Shown piece by piece: positions 55,081-64,000 of a stretch of 64,000 nt of DNA. Below the pieces are notes generated by a model. It was not told where the DNA came from, made no database searches, and saw only the letters and a list, made by a program, of their open reading frames with translations. Positions within the stretch are counted from its first letter, which is position 1; every line of letters starts with the position of its first letter. The stretch comes from AP-15 sp963700185 (lineage in GTDB: Bacteria > Pseudomonadota > Alphaproteobacteria > ATCC43930 > CGMCC-115725). The position numbers and the translations under genes are program-made. The stretch is from the NCBI GenBank assembly GCA_963700185.1, contig CAVOWP010000018.1, positions 124,001 to 188,000 on the forward strand, in the 5' to 3' direction.

Positions 55081-56427
55081 ATGCCGTTGCAGGAAACCAA
55101 TATGTCCGCGACCGATCGGTTGGTCGCGTTAATGGACCATCTGGGCCTCGCCACGGCGTATTTCGGCACGGCGATCCCACGGGACATTTCGGGGCTGACG
55201 ACAGCGCATCCCGAACGGCTGGCCGGAATCGTGCTCTGCGTGCCGAGCCGTCTCGATCCGGCTCCGTTCTCCGGCGTCGCCGATCGGGTTCTGATGATCG
55301 CCGGCGAGCGTGGGCCGGCGGCGGAAGCCACGGAGCGCGCAACGTCTCGCTTGCCTGCCGCGCAGCGCTCGGTCCTCGCTGGTTACGATGCGCCAGGCAG
55401 CTGGAGCGATGCCGTCGCTGACCGAACCGACGAGATCGCTGACCGGATCGTCGCTTTCTTCGACGGTCTGGCCGCGAATAGGAAGCGCCCGGACGCACCG
55501 AATTCAACCATGGCGGAAGGAAGGCACGCCGGCATTTCCTACCGCATCGAGGGCTCCGGCCCGGCGCTGATGCTGCTGCCGTTTTTTCTGGCGCCCTCGC
55601 AATGGGCGCCGGCGATCCCGCGTTTGGCCCGGCACTTCACGGTCGTGACCCTCGGCGGCCCGCATTTGGGGGGTGTTGCCTCGCTCGAGGACCGGGCCCG
55701 AATGCCGACCTATCAGGCGATGTTCCGGACCCTGATCGACCAGATCGGGCCGCGGCGAGGCGAGGCGATCCTCGAAATCGGCTGCGGCGCCGGCTCGCTG
55801 GTTCGCCTGCTGGCGCGACGGCTCGGCAACGCCAATCCCATCACTGCGGCCGATGTGAACCCATTTCTGCTGCGCGAAGCCGCTCAGTTGGCCGAGGCGG
55901 AGGGGCTCGCGGGGCTGATCCGGTTCACGGAGGGAAATGCCGAGGCGCTGCCCTTCGAGGACCATTCGTTCGATTGCGCCTACTCGGTCACCGTGTTTGA
56001 GGAATGCGACGCGGATCGGGCGATCGCCGAGGCGATGCGCGTCATTCGCCCGGGTGGGCGGGTTGGCCTTGCCGTGCGCGCGGTCGACATGCCGCAGTGG
56101 TGGAACCTCGGCTTGCCCGAGGCGATCTTAAGCAAAGTGACAATGCCGCCGCAGTCGGTCGCTCCGCGCGGCGTTGCCGACCGTAGCCTCTACCGGCGAA
56201 TGCGCGATGCCGGTCTGGTCGACCTCGTCTGCTTTCCGACGATGGTGACGCTCGACCGCCCGGGCGGACCGATCTGGCGCAACCGCGAGGACCACGTTTT
56301 GTCACAGCTATCGCCGCAGGAATTGACGGTCTGGCAAGCCGAACGCGACAAGACGGAGAAAGATGGCCTCCTGTTCATGGCCCATACGCTGCATTGTGCG
56401 GTAGGCGCGAAGCCTAGAGCTTCCTAG
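55081..56427 (+). CDS. SAM-dependent methyltransferase with hydrolase-like N-terminal part
   Basis: The protein has 448 residues. The C-terminal 220 are a class I methyltransferase: GEAILEIGCGAGSLVRLLAR (motif I), FTEGNAEALPFEDHSFDCAY and AMRVIRPGGRVGLAVRAVDM. The N-terminal half (ERLAGIVLCVPSRLDPAPFS, RVLMIAGERGPAA, ISYRIEGSGPALMLLPFFLA) recalls an alpha/beta-hydrolase sensor domain, without a clear catalytic triad. The substrate is unknown. It lies 19 bp after aapP, perhaps on the same transcript. The last codons overlap the convergent GNAT gene. Confidence 0.78.
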   Translation: MPLQETNMSATDRLVALMDHLGLATAYFGTAIPRDISGLTTAHPERLAGIVLCVPSRLDPAPFSGVADRVLMIAGERGPAAEATERATSRLPAAQRSVLAGYDAPGSWSDAVADRTDEIADRIVAFFDGLAANRKRPDAPNSTMAEGRHAGISYRIEGSGPALMLLPFFLAPSQWAPAIPRLARHFTVVTLGGPHLGGVASLEDRARMPTYQAMFRTLIDQIGPRRGEAILEIGCGAGSLVRLLARRLGNANPITAADVNPFLLREAAQLAEAEGLAGLIRFTEGNAEALPFEDHSFDCAYSVTVFEECDADRAIAEAMRVIRPGGRVGLAVRAVDMPQWWNLGLPEAILSKVTMPPQSVAPRGVADRSLYRRMRDAGLVDLVCFPTMVTLDRPGGPIWRNREDHVLSQLSPQELTVWQAERDKTEKDGLLFMAHTLHCAVGAKPRAS

Positions 56428-56972
56428 CTCCGCTCCGTCTTCGGCAGTATCCCGAGGTCGCGCGGGTCGTCGAACGAAACCCGGCGGCGTGCATAGACGA
56501 CAAAGCCGGCCCGCTGATACGTGGCCAGCGCCTTTGGATGATCGAAAGTCGAGGTATGGAGCCAAAAGCGGTCGAGCGGTCTCGACCAGGCCTGATCGAT
56601 TGCCGCCTGCAGCAGGTAGGGGCCGAGCCGGCGCCCGATAAAGTCGGGGATGAGCCCGAAATAGCACAGCTTCGTCTCGCGCGCCGCCGCCGTATCGAGT
56701 TCGAAGAAGCCGGCGGGGACGCCGCGCACGTACAGCACGAAGATTTCGATCGTCGGCTTCGTGATGAGTGCCGCCAGCGCCGCATCGTCGGTGAGCCGCC
56801 GCTCGAACCATAGCCACGGCTCGCCGACGGTATTGTACAGATAGCGATAGAACGAGACCGTGCAGGCCTCCGCCCGCATCAGCGCGAGCTTATCGAGGGG
56901 CGCCGGGACTCGCTTCCCGGCGGGCCGGTCGAGCAGTTCGAGATAGGTGATGACGTCTTCGAGTGTGGTCAC
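56424..56972 (-). CDS. GNAT-family N-acetyltransferase
   Basis: The 182-residue protein starts at GTG 56972, overlapping the sulfurtransferase stop (GTGA). It has the GNAT core VLYVRGVPAGFFELD, LCYFGLIPDFIGRRLGPYLL (acetyl-CoA pyrophosphate loop) and FWLHTSTFDHPKALATYQRA ending in AGFVVYAR. The substrate is not predictable. It is the last gene of a minus-strand run sseA-GNAT downstream of alaX. Confidence 0.82.
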   Translation of the reverse strand: MTTLEDVITYLELLDRPAGKRVPAPLDKLALMRAEACTVSFYRYLYNTVGEPWLWFERRLTDDAALAALITKPTIEIFVLYVRGVPAGFFELDTAAARETKLCYFGLIPDFIGRRLGPYLLQAAIDQAWSRPLDRFWLHTSTFDHPKALATYQRAGFVVYARRRVSFDDPRDLGILPKTERS

Positions 56973-57847
56973 GGCGTCTTGGCAGGGGCGGGGCCGGTCT
57001 CGACCGGCGTGTCGCCCGGCAGCCCCCATTCCGACCACGACCCGTCATAGACGGCCGCATCGGGATGACCGATCAGGTGCAGCGCGAAGGCGAGCGCACA
57101 GGCGGTGACGCCGGAACCGCAGCTCGTGACGATCGGGCGATCTAGCGCTACGCCCGCGTCACGGAAGAGGCGCGAGAGCTCCTCCGCATCGCGCAGCCGA
57201 TGGGTCTGCGGGTCGGTGACTTCGTCGTAAGGCAGGTTGCGGCTGCCTGGAATATGGCCCCGGCGCAAGCCGGGCCGGGTTTCTTCGGCAATCCCGGCGA
57301 ACCGGCCCGCAGCGCGGGCATCGACGACCTGCTCGCGCCGCGTCGACAGGTTGTCGAGCAACGCTCGCCTGTCGCGAACCAGCGCCGGGTCGAACCGCGC
57401 CGTAAAGCGGCGGTGCGGCGGCGGGTTCGGGGCGGCGGTGTCGAGCGGCCGCCCTTCGGCCTTCCATTTGGGCAGACCGCCATCGAGCAGCGCGACATTG
57501 CGATGCCCGAACGAGCGCAGCATCCACCAGGCGCGGCCGGCCGAAGACAGGCCGGCGCTGTCGTAGACGATAACCCGGTCGTCGTCGCCGATCCCGAGCC
57601 CCTCCATCTTGCGCGCGAACAGCTCGGGCGACGGAATCATATGCGGCAGGCTCGTGCCCGGCTCCGCGATGTCGTCGATGTCGAAGAACACGGCACCCGG
57701 GATGTGGCCGCGGTCGTAATCCTCCCGGGCCGTCGGGGTAATCCCCGGCAATTTGAAAGACGCGTCGACAACCCGGACACGCGGGTCGTCGAGGTGCGAG
57801 GCGAGCCACTCGGTGCCGACGAGCGCTTCGGGATGGGCGTAGGGCAT
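56969..57847 (-). CDS. sseA: 3-Mercaptopyruvate/thiosulfate sulfurtransferase
   Basis: The 292-residue protein has two rhodanese domains. The N-terminal one (VRVVDASFKLPG, GHIPGAVFFDIDDIAEP) is inactive. The C-terminal one has the active cysteine C243 in TSCGSGVTACALA; CGSGVT(A/G) is typical of the mercaptopyruvate type. It transfers sulfane sulfur to thiophilic acceptors in the cytoplasm. Standing beside alaX and cysK, it fits a cysteine/sulfur operon. Confidence 0.9.
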   Translation of the reverse strand: MPYAHPEALVGTEWLASHLDDPRVRVVDASFKLPGITPTAREDYDRGHIPGAVFFDIDDIAEPGTSLPHMIPSPELFARKMEGLGIGDDDRVIVYDSAGLSSAGRAWWMLRSFGHRNVALLDGGLPKWKAEGRPLDTAAPNPPPHRRFTARFDPALVRDRRALLDNLSTRREQVVDARAAGRFAGIAEETRPGLRRGHIPGSRNLPYDEVTDPQTHRLRDAEELSRLFRDAGVALDRPIVTSCGSGVTACALAFALHLIGHPDAAVYDGSWSEWGLPGDTPVETGPAPAKTP

Positions 57848-57863
57848 GGGCTCCTCTCCTCCC

Positions 57864-58574
57864 TCACTCCGCGAAAGCTAGGATCACGCGGCGGTTCTGC
57901 TTGCCCTTGTTCTCGATCTTGGTCACCGCGACCGGGCCGACCTCGCTGGTGCTGCGGATATGGGTGCCGCCGCAAGGCTGCAGATCGATACCGGAGATTT
58001 CGATAAGGCGCACCCGCCCCATCCCGCTCGGCGGCTTGACCGACATCGTACGAACGAGCTCGGGCTGCGCGGCGAGCTCCGCATCGGTGATCCACCGCGG
58101 CCCGACCGGGTGCGCCTCTGCAATCAGCGCGTTGATGCGGCCCGAGAGCATCTCCTTGTCGAGGCTCGACCCGGGCACGTCGAAATCGAGCCGCCCCCTC
58201 CCGTCGGAAACCTGACCGCCGGTCACCGCGCCAGGGACAATGCTGCACAACAGATGCAGACAGGTGTGCATGCGCATCAGCCGGTACCGCCGCCCCCAGT
58301 CGATCTCGGCAACGAGTTCCGTGCCCGGATCGGGGAGCGTCGAGCCAGGCGCCGGGATGTGGATCACCTCGTCGGGACCTCCGCCCTTAACCGTGTCGGC
58401 GATCGTGATCGACTGGCCTGTGGCGAGGCGCAGCACCCCGGTATCGCCGGGCTGGCCGCCCCCGGTAGGATAGAAAACCGTGCGGTCGAGCCGAATGCCA
58501 CGCGCATCGGCACCAATCACCCGCGCAGCGCAGGATCGCAGATACCCGTCATCGCGAAACAACAATTCGGTCAT
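57864..58574 (-). CDS. alaX: Alanyl-tRNA editing protein AlaX-like
   Basis: The 236-residue stand-alone editing domain has the zinc histidines H-x3-H in RMHTCLHLLCSIV and the C-x3-H in LQPCGGTHIRSTSEVGPV. The front part (DRTVFYPTGGGQPGDTGVLR) is the AlaX N-terminal barrel. It hydrolyses mischarged Ser- or Gly-tRNA(Ala). ATG 58574 (MTELLFRDDGYL) is used. The second GIY-YIG frame ends on this start codon (ATGA). Confidence 0.88.
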   Translation of the reverse strand: MTELLFRDDGYLRSCAARVIGADARGIRLDRTVFYPTGGGQPGDTGVLRLATGQSITIADTVKGGGPDEVIHIPAPGSTLPDPGTELVAEIDWGRRYRLMRMHTCLHLLCSIVPGAVTGGQVSDGRGRLDFDVPGSSLDKEMLSGRINALIAEAHPVGPRWITDAELAAQPELVRTMSVKPPSGMGRVRLIEISGIDLQPCGGTHIRSTSEVGPVAVTKIENKGKQNRRVILAFAE

Positions 58575-58918
58575 CGCCTTGCCCCTAAGCACCATCCCGG
58601 CGAACGCCGGGATCCATCGCGCAACGGCCGGTACGCATCGGGCAAATTGTCATAGAGGTCGATCCAATACCGGTTTTGTGTCTCGATCAAATTGATCTTC
58701 CAGTCCCGTCTCCAGCCCTTGATCTGTTTTTCTCGATGCAGCGCCGCTTCCCTGTCGTCATAGCTCTCAAACCATACCAAGCGGTTCACTCCGTATTTGG
58801 TGGTGAACCCAGGTACCACCTTGTCTTTATGTTCCCAGACCCGCCGGGCGAGATTAGTCGTCCACCCGATGTACAGCGTGCCATATGGTCTGCTCGCCAG
58901 TAGATAGACAAAATACAT
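58571..58918 (-). CDS. GIY-YIG nuclease superfamily protein (cassette 2)
   Basis: The 115-residue protein reads MYFVYLLASRPYGTLYIGWT, where VYL and LYIG are the GIY-YIG motif. It continues LARRVWEHKDK with the catalytic arginine, and ALHREKQIKGWRRDWKINLI with the acidic residue. It is clearly related to cassette 1 (shared LARRVWEH and ATNP/ETQN-W-DLYD endings) but not a recent copy. The last 25 residues (DGSRRSPGW...) are encoded by the left palindromic repeat and do not belong to the family. It lies between cysK and alaX in the same direction. Confidence 0.87.
   Translation of the reverse strand: MYFVYLLASRPYGTLYIGWTTNLARRVWEHKDKVVPGFTTKYGVNRLVWFESYDDREAALHREKQIKGWRRDWKINLIETQNRYWIDLYDNLPDAYRPLRDGSRRSPGWCLGARR
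58591..58617. repeat. Left inverted repeat of GIY-YIG cassette 2
   Basis: This 27-bp sequence contains ATCCCGGCGAACGCCGGGAT, itself a palindrome. Its reverse complement is at 58933-58959 with one mismatch, and a related copy is at 37467-37490. It overlaps the 3' end of the nuclease frame and is 16 bp from the alaX start. Confidence 0.85.
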
Positions 58919-58932
58919 CGTGCAGCTGCGGA

Positions 58933-58959
58933 ATGGATCCCGGCCTTCGCCGGGATGGT
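58933..58959. repeat. Right inverted repeat of GIY-YIG cassette 2
   Basis: Reverse complement of 58591-58617 with a single mismatch, 14 bp upstream of the nuclease ATG and 21 bp from the cysK stop. The outer ends span 369 bp. Confidence 0.85.
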
Positions 58960-58980
58960 AAGGTAATTGGCTTCAGGTCA

Positions 58981-59979
58981 CTACAACCACGGCGGAGTGG
59001 GGAGGTCGCGCGCCTTCAGGAATTCTGGGTTGAAGAGCTTGGATTGGTAGCGGGTGCCGGAATCGGCGAGGATCGTCACGATCGTGTGGCCGGGGCCGAG
59101 CTCGCGCGCGAGGCGCATGGCGCCGCACACATTGATGCCGGTGGAGCCGCCGAGAACCAGCCCTTCCTCTTGCACCAGGCCGAAAAGGATCGGCAGCATC
59201 TCCGCGTCGGTGATCTGGTATTGTCCGTCGGGCGTGAACCCTTCGAGGTTCTTGGTTTCGCGGTTGTTGCCGATGCCTTCGGTGATCGAGTTGCCCTCGG
59301 GCTTGAACTCGCGGCGCGCATACCAGCTGTAGATGCCCGAGCCCATGCAGTCGGACAGATAAATCCGGACCTTGGGGTTGCGTTCTTTGAGCGCGATACC
59401 GACACCGGAAAGCGTGCCGCCGGTGCCGACCGAGCAGGTGAAACCGTCGACCTTGCCGTCGGTCTCCTCCCAGATCTCGGGGCCCGTCGTCTCGTAATGG
59501 CCGCGGCGGTTGGCGAGGTTGTCGAATTGGTTGGCCCAGATCGCGCCGTTTGGTTCTTGCGCGGCGATTTCCTCGGCGAGACGCCCGGAATAGCGGACAT
59601 AGTTCATCGGGTTGGCATAGGGCACCGCCGGCACGAGTCGCAGATCGACGCCGCACAGCAGCAGCATGTCCTTCTTTTCCTGGCTCTGCGTCTCGGGCAT
59701 AACAATGACGGTGCGGTAGCCGCGGGCATTGCCGACCAGCGCGAGGCCGATCCCGGTATTGCCGGCGGTGCCTTCGACGATGACGCCGCCCGGGCGCAAC
59801 AGGCCGCGCGCCTCGGCGTCCTTGATGATGTAGAGGGCGGCGCGGTCCTTGACCGAGCCGCCGGGGTTGAGGAACTCGGCCTTGCCGAGGATCGTGCACC
59901 CGGTCTCCTCGGAGGCCCGCCGCAATTTGATCAGCGGCGTCTTTCCGACGGTGCCGACAAAGCCGTCGCGAACCTGCAT
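58981..59979 (-). CDS. cysK: Cysteine synthase A
   Basis: The 332-residue PLP enzyme has the Schiff-base lysine K44 in NPGGSVKDRAALYI, the phosphate loop VEGTAGNTGIGLAL and CSVGTGGTLSGVGIAL. The C-terminal GLVLGGSTGINVCGAMRLAR carries the PLP-pyridine serine region. It condenses O-acetylserine with sulfide to cysteine. It was probably in one transcript with alaX and sseA before cassette 2 arrived between them. Confidence 0.93.
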   Translation of the reverse strand: MQVRDGFVGTVGKTPLIKLRRASEETGCTILGKAEFLNPGGSVKDRAALYIIKDAEARGLLRPGGVIVEGTAGNTGIGLALVGNARGYRTVIVMPETQSQEKKDMLLLCGVDLRLVPAVPYANPMNYVRYSGRLAEEIAAQEPNGAIWANQFDNLANRRGHYETTGPEIWEETDGKVDGFTCSVGTGGTLSGVGIALKERNPKVRIYLSDCMGSGIYSWYARREFKPEGNSITEGIGNNRETKNLEGFTPDGQYQITDAEMLPILFGLVQEEGLVLGGSTGINVCGAMRLARELGPGHTIVTILADSGTRYQSKLFNPEFLKARDLPTPPWL

Positions 59980-60033
59980 GCCTCCCTCCGTGCCGAAGCT
60001 CCGCGCCGACAGTATCGGCGGTGCGGACGCGTC

Positions 60034-61217
60034 TTACAACCAGGCCAGCGTGTCGGGAGCGAGGCCGAGGAGGTATTGGCCGGCGGTCTCGAAATGCTCC
60101 TGGCGGCCCTGCACCTGCTGCGAGACGGTGTGGATGTCGCGGAAGCGGCGCTCGAACGGGTTCTCTTCGAAGATCGCGGTCGATCCGGCGGCATGATAGG
60201 CCATGTCGACGACCATCATCGATTGGTGAATCGCAAAGGTCGATGCCAGCCGGATCGTCATCCGCTGCTCGAGGGTGATATGGCCCGATCGCTCGACCTC
60301 GCCGGTGATTTCCTCGAGCGACCGGTACAAGCAAGGCACGGGCGGAGCGCAGGCGCGCCTCGGCCTGCGCGACCTCTGACTGGACGACATTGTTGTCGCG
60401 CAGGGTGGTTTTGCCGCGGAACGGCACCTTGTCGCGCGCCAGTTCGATAAAGGCGTCGAGGGTGCTGCGGGCGATACCCATCGCCACCCCGGCAAACCCC
60501 GACGCGTAGAGCTGCAGGCTGCTGAAGCGGTAGAGCACGCCGTCTTCGCGACGGGCGCTGTCGTCGCGCGCCGCGACAAACGCTTCCGGCACGAAGAGGT
60601 CGGTCACCGAATATTTGTCGCTGCCGGTGCCGCGCAGCCCGATGACATGCCAGATGTCGGTCATCTCGGCGCAGGATTTTGGGAAGATCGGGGTGCGGAT
60701 GACCGGGCTGCCGTCGGGGTGCAACAGCTGCGTGCCGTTCGCGTCGTAGATCGGCACGTGGCAGCCCAGCCAGGTCGCGTTATGGCTGCCGCTCGCAGAA
60801 ACTCCAGGTCGCGGTCACCCGGTAGCCGCCCTCGACGATTCGCGCCTTGCCGGGCCCCGGACCCCAGGCGAGGATGCCGCGCGGGCCGCCAAAGATCTCT
60901 TTGGCGGCGGCCGGATCGAGATAGGCCGCGGTCATCGAGCAGCCGGCGCCCTGGTTCAGGCACCACGCCGCACTGGCATCGCCCTTGGCGATTTCCTCGA
61001 CGACCCGGACATAGGGGGCGGGCGGGAGCTCGGCGCCGCCCAGCGAGCGCGGCAGCAGCATGCGGAAGAAGCCGCGCTCGACCATCGCCGCGACGACCGG
61101 CTCCGGCAATTCGCGCTGGCGCTCGATCTCGGGCGCGGCGGCGGCGAGCTCGGGAACAAAGGCGCGCGCCCGCGCGAGATATTCGGCGCCCGGATCACCT
61201 GCTGCCGTCGACCGCAT
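60034..61217 (-). CDS. Acyl-CoA dehydrogenase-fold flavoprotein, HsaA/DszC-like (two frameshifts)
   Basis: The N-terminal part (VAAMVERGFFRMLLPRSLGG, VRVVEEIAKGDASAAWCLNQ) and the middle part (IPIF-like RTPIFPKSCAEMTDIWHVIG, LRGTGSDKYSVTDLFVPEAF) match the branch of acyl-CoA-dehydrogenase-fold proteins that includes flavin-dependent monooxygenases. The C-terminal helical bundle (ITLEQRMTIRLASTFAIHQS, YHAAGSTAIFEENPFERRFR, DIHTVSQQVQ) completes it. Shifts near 60785 and 60345 break the frame; both joins restore family sequence. Substrate unknown. It is divergent from mutL, 51 bp away. Confidence 0.82.
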
Positions 61218-61268
61218 TCCTCGCTCCTCTACCTATGATCGCGCTCTCCGTTAGCATAAACTCGGGCA

Positions 61269-63035
<1,767 letters not shown>

Positions 63036-63049
63036 AGCTAGGCTGAGAC

Positions 63050-63253
63050 CTACTTGGCGGCTGCTTGCGCTGGCGCAATTTCGCCACTTCTGCGCCGCAC
63101 GCTGATTACCTCGATGCCGATCGGGTTGCCATTCGGGTCGAACTCTACGAATACACCCGGGGCGACTTCCTCAGACGTATCAGAAGACACGCCCTGGGGG
63201 CCGAATGCGACATGGAGCACGTCGGCCTCTGGATCGTAATTGGTCCGGATCAT
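63050..63253 (-). CDS. DUF2283 small protein
   Basis: The 67-residue protein reads NYDPEADVLHVAFGPQGVSS, EEVAPGVFVEFDPNGNPIGI and EVISVRRR. This is the DUF2283 pattern (Y-x-x-x-D-x-L-x-I/V). These proteins often lie right after a DUF4258 or similar gene in toxin-antitoxin-like pairs. Its ATG overlaps the upstream stop (ATGA at 63250-63253). Confidence 0.85.
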   Translation of the reverse strand: MIRTNYDPEADVLHVAFGPQGVSSDTSEEVAPGVFVEFDPNGNPIGIEVISVRRRSGEIAPAQAAAK

Positions 63254-63492
63254 AGCTTTGCTCCTCTGTCCCAGTGCGCCGTCACCACGAAAATACCATC
63301 GCCATCTCGCCGGTGAACCACGCGAAGCACGCGGTTTCCGAATTCGGGGATGACTTTATATGAGCGGCTCAGGGCCGGGTCGGTCATATCCTGCACGACG
63401 CGATCCGGCGAGGTGAGCGCAGCCTCAATGTAAGAAAGCAAGATACCGCGTCCCTCCATCTCATCGGTCGTGTGCTTGCTGAGCTTTACCAT
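63250..63492 (-). CDS. DUF4258 small protein (possible toxin of a pair)
   Basis: From ATG 63492 the 80-residue product reads KLSKHTTDEMEGRGILLSYI, SPDRVVQDMTDPALSRSYKV, NRVLRVVHRRDGDGIFVVTA and HWDR. This is the DUF4258 layout (H-x5-ERG...RVV...V...T-x-Y/H), a RelE/BrnT-like small fold. A GTG at 63519 would add nine residues. With DUF2283 it forms a coupled pair that resembles a type II toxin-antitoxin module; activity is unproven. Confidence 0.8.
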   Translation of the reverse strand: MVKLSKHTTDEMEGRGILLSYIEAALTSPDRVVQDMTDPALSRSYKVIPEFGNRVLRVVHRRDGDGIFVVTAHWDRGAKL

Positions 63493-63540
63493 TGCCGACG
63501 CAACAAAGCGCGCTGCCACCTTGCCGACGAGAGGGCTGGG

Positions 63541-64000
63541 CTAGTCAGTTTCGCCGGGACGCGGCCGCAGACGCCGGAACCGCGCGCTGCTGCGCTCGCG
63601 CAGCGTCTGGAATGTGACGTAGAGCATCGGGATCACGAAGAGACCGATCGCGCTCGCGGCGATCATCCCGGCGAACACCGGCGTGCCGACGTCGTGGCGG
63701 CTGATTTCGGCGGCCCCTTGCGCGACAACCAGCGGGTAGACGCCCAGAATGAACGCGAACGAGGTCATCATGACAGCGCGAAAGCGCATCCGCGCGCCGA
63801 GCACCGCGGCTTCCCGGATATCCTTGCCCTGCTCGCGCTGATCCTTGGCGAACTCGACGATCAGGATGCCGTTCTTGGCCGCCATCGCGATCAGCACGAC
63901 GAGGCCGATCTCGGCATAAAGGTCGAGCGACAGATGGAAGATCAGAATGCCGAGGAACGCGCCCAGCACACCGACCGGGACCGACAGCAATACCGGGACC
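63541..64000 (-). CDS. RND multidrug efflux pump, C-terminal part (5' end outside window)
   Basis: The visible 152 residues match the last membrane helices of AcrB/HAE1-type pumps: SVPVGVLGAFLGILIF, YAEIGLVVLIAMAAKNGILI, VEFAKDQREQGKDIREAAVL, RMRFRAVMMTSFAFILGVYP and GTPVFAGMIAASAIGLFVIP. The short charged tail ends at 63541. The pump exports drugs across the envelope together with a periplasmic adaptor and an outer-membrane channel, none of them in the window. The reading frame continues past 64000. Confidence 0.92.
   Translation of the reverse strand, partial: VPVLLSVPVGVLGAFLGILIFHLSLDLYAEIGLVVLIAMAAKNGILIVEFAKDQREQGKDIREAAVLGARMRFRAVMMTSFAFILGVYPLVVAQGAAEISRHDVGTPVFAGMIAASAIGLFVIPMLYVTFQTLRERSSARFRRLRPRPGETD

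Overview
The window is GC-rich DNA from an alphaproteobacterium, probably a free-living Rhodospirillales- or Hyphomicrobiales-like organism. This rests on the gene content (an AapJQMP general amino-acid ABC transporter, a form II cox cluster, rsmB/heparinase/purH neighbourhood, fahA, pcaGH), the heavy use of ATGA/GTGA start-stop overlaps, and high GC at third codon positions. The genus cannot be fixed from this stretch. At least a dozen otherwise well-conserved genes (purH, mutL, a cyclase, two glycosyltransferases, heparinase, an acyl-CoA dehydrogenase-like gene and others) are broken by single-base frameshifts whose flanks both match the family. That looks more like indel errors in the sequence than real decay, so exact ends in those genes are approximate.

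Layout. 1-8.8 kb: an exopolysaccharide locus with glycosyltransferases resembling those of exosortase-A/PEP-CTERM loci, a TviB-type nucleotide-sugar dehydrogenase, a UDP-sugar epimerase, two FemAB/CelD-like N-acyltransferases and a YdcF-like protein. 9-11 kb: a small accessory segment (secreted CAP protein) lying between an intact tRNA-Leu(CAA) and a 3' remnant of the same tRNA. 11-13.4 kb: a tetrapyrrole-methylase-like gene with a strong promoter and a possible 27-residue membrane peptide, then fahA. 13.4-20 kb: a FecR-domain protein with a C-terminal barrel-like region, a TPR/outer-membrane-barrel protein, and a divergent CHASE2 adenylate/guanylate cyclase. 20-24 kb: a degraded accessory segment (BrnA-like stub, prfC pseudogene, secreted protein, CadC-like TPR regulator, MITE-like element) flanked by broken copies of the neighbouring genes.

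24-32 kb: MFS drug exporter, TauD/TfdA dioxygenase, rsmB, heparinase, WecA-like transferase, purH. 32-46.6 kb: protocatechuate 3,4-dioxygenase (pcaHG), a molybdopterin cytidylyltransferase-like gene, two XdhC/CoxI halves, coxE and coxD; then DUF2182/DUF1326 and a decayed patch with a PemK-type toxin-antitoxin pair; then coxM, coxL, coxS and coxG. The cox genes would encode a molybdenum hydroxylase together with its maturation factors. Its active-site loop is AYRGAGR (form II), so CO need not be the substrate. 46.7-50.3 kb: ECF sigma/anti-sigma pair and a coupled ogt-alkA-pyrF operon. 50.4-55 kb: aapJQMP, interrupted between aapQ and aapM by a GIY-YIG nuclease gene. 55-64 kb: methyltransferase, GNAT, sseA, alaX, a second GIY-YIG gene, cysK, an acyl-CoA dehydrogenase-like gene, mutL, a DUF4258/DUF2283 pair and the end of an RND efflux pump.

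The two most interesting signals are structural. (1) Two GIY-YIG nuclease genes, each sitting inside an operon, are each flanked by a pair of roughly 30-bp inverted copies of an imperfect palindrome; the two pairs use different palindromes. (2) Three accessory segments each lie against the 3' end of a minus-strand gene (tRNA-Leu, MFS exporter, coxM), with a degenerate second copy of that same 3' end at their far side, as if DNA had been added repeatedly at gene 3' ends.
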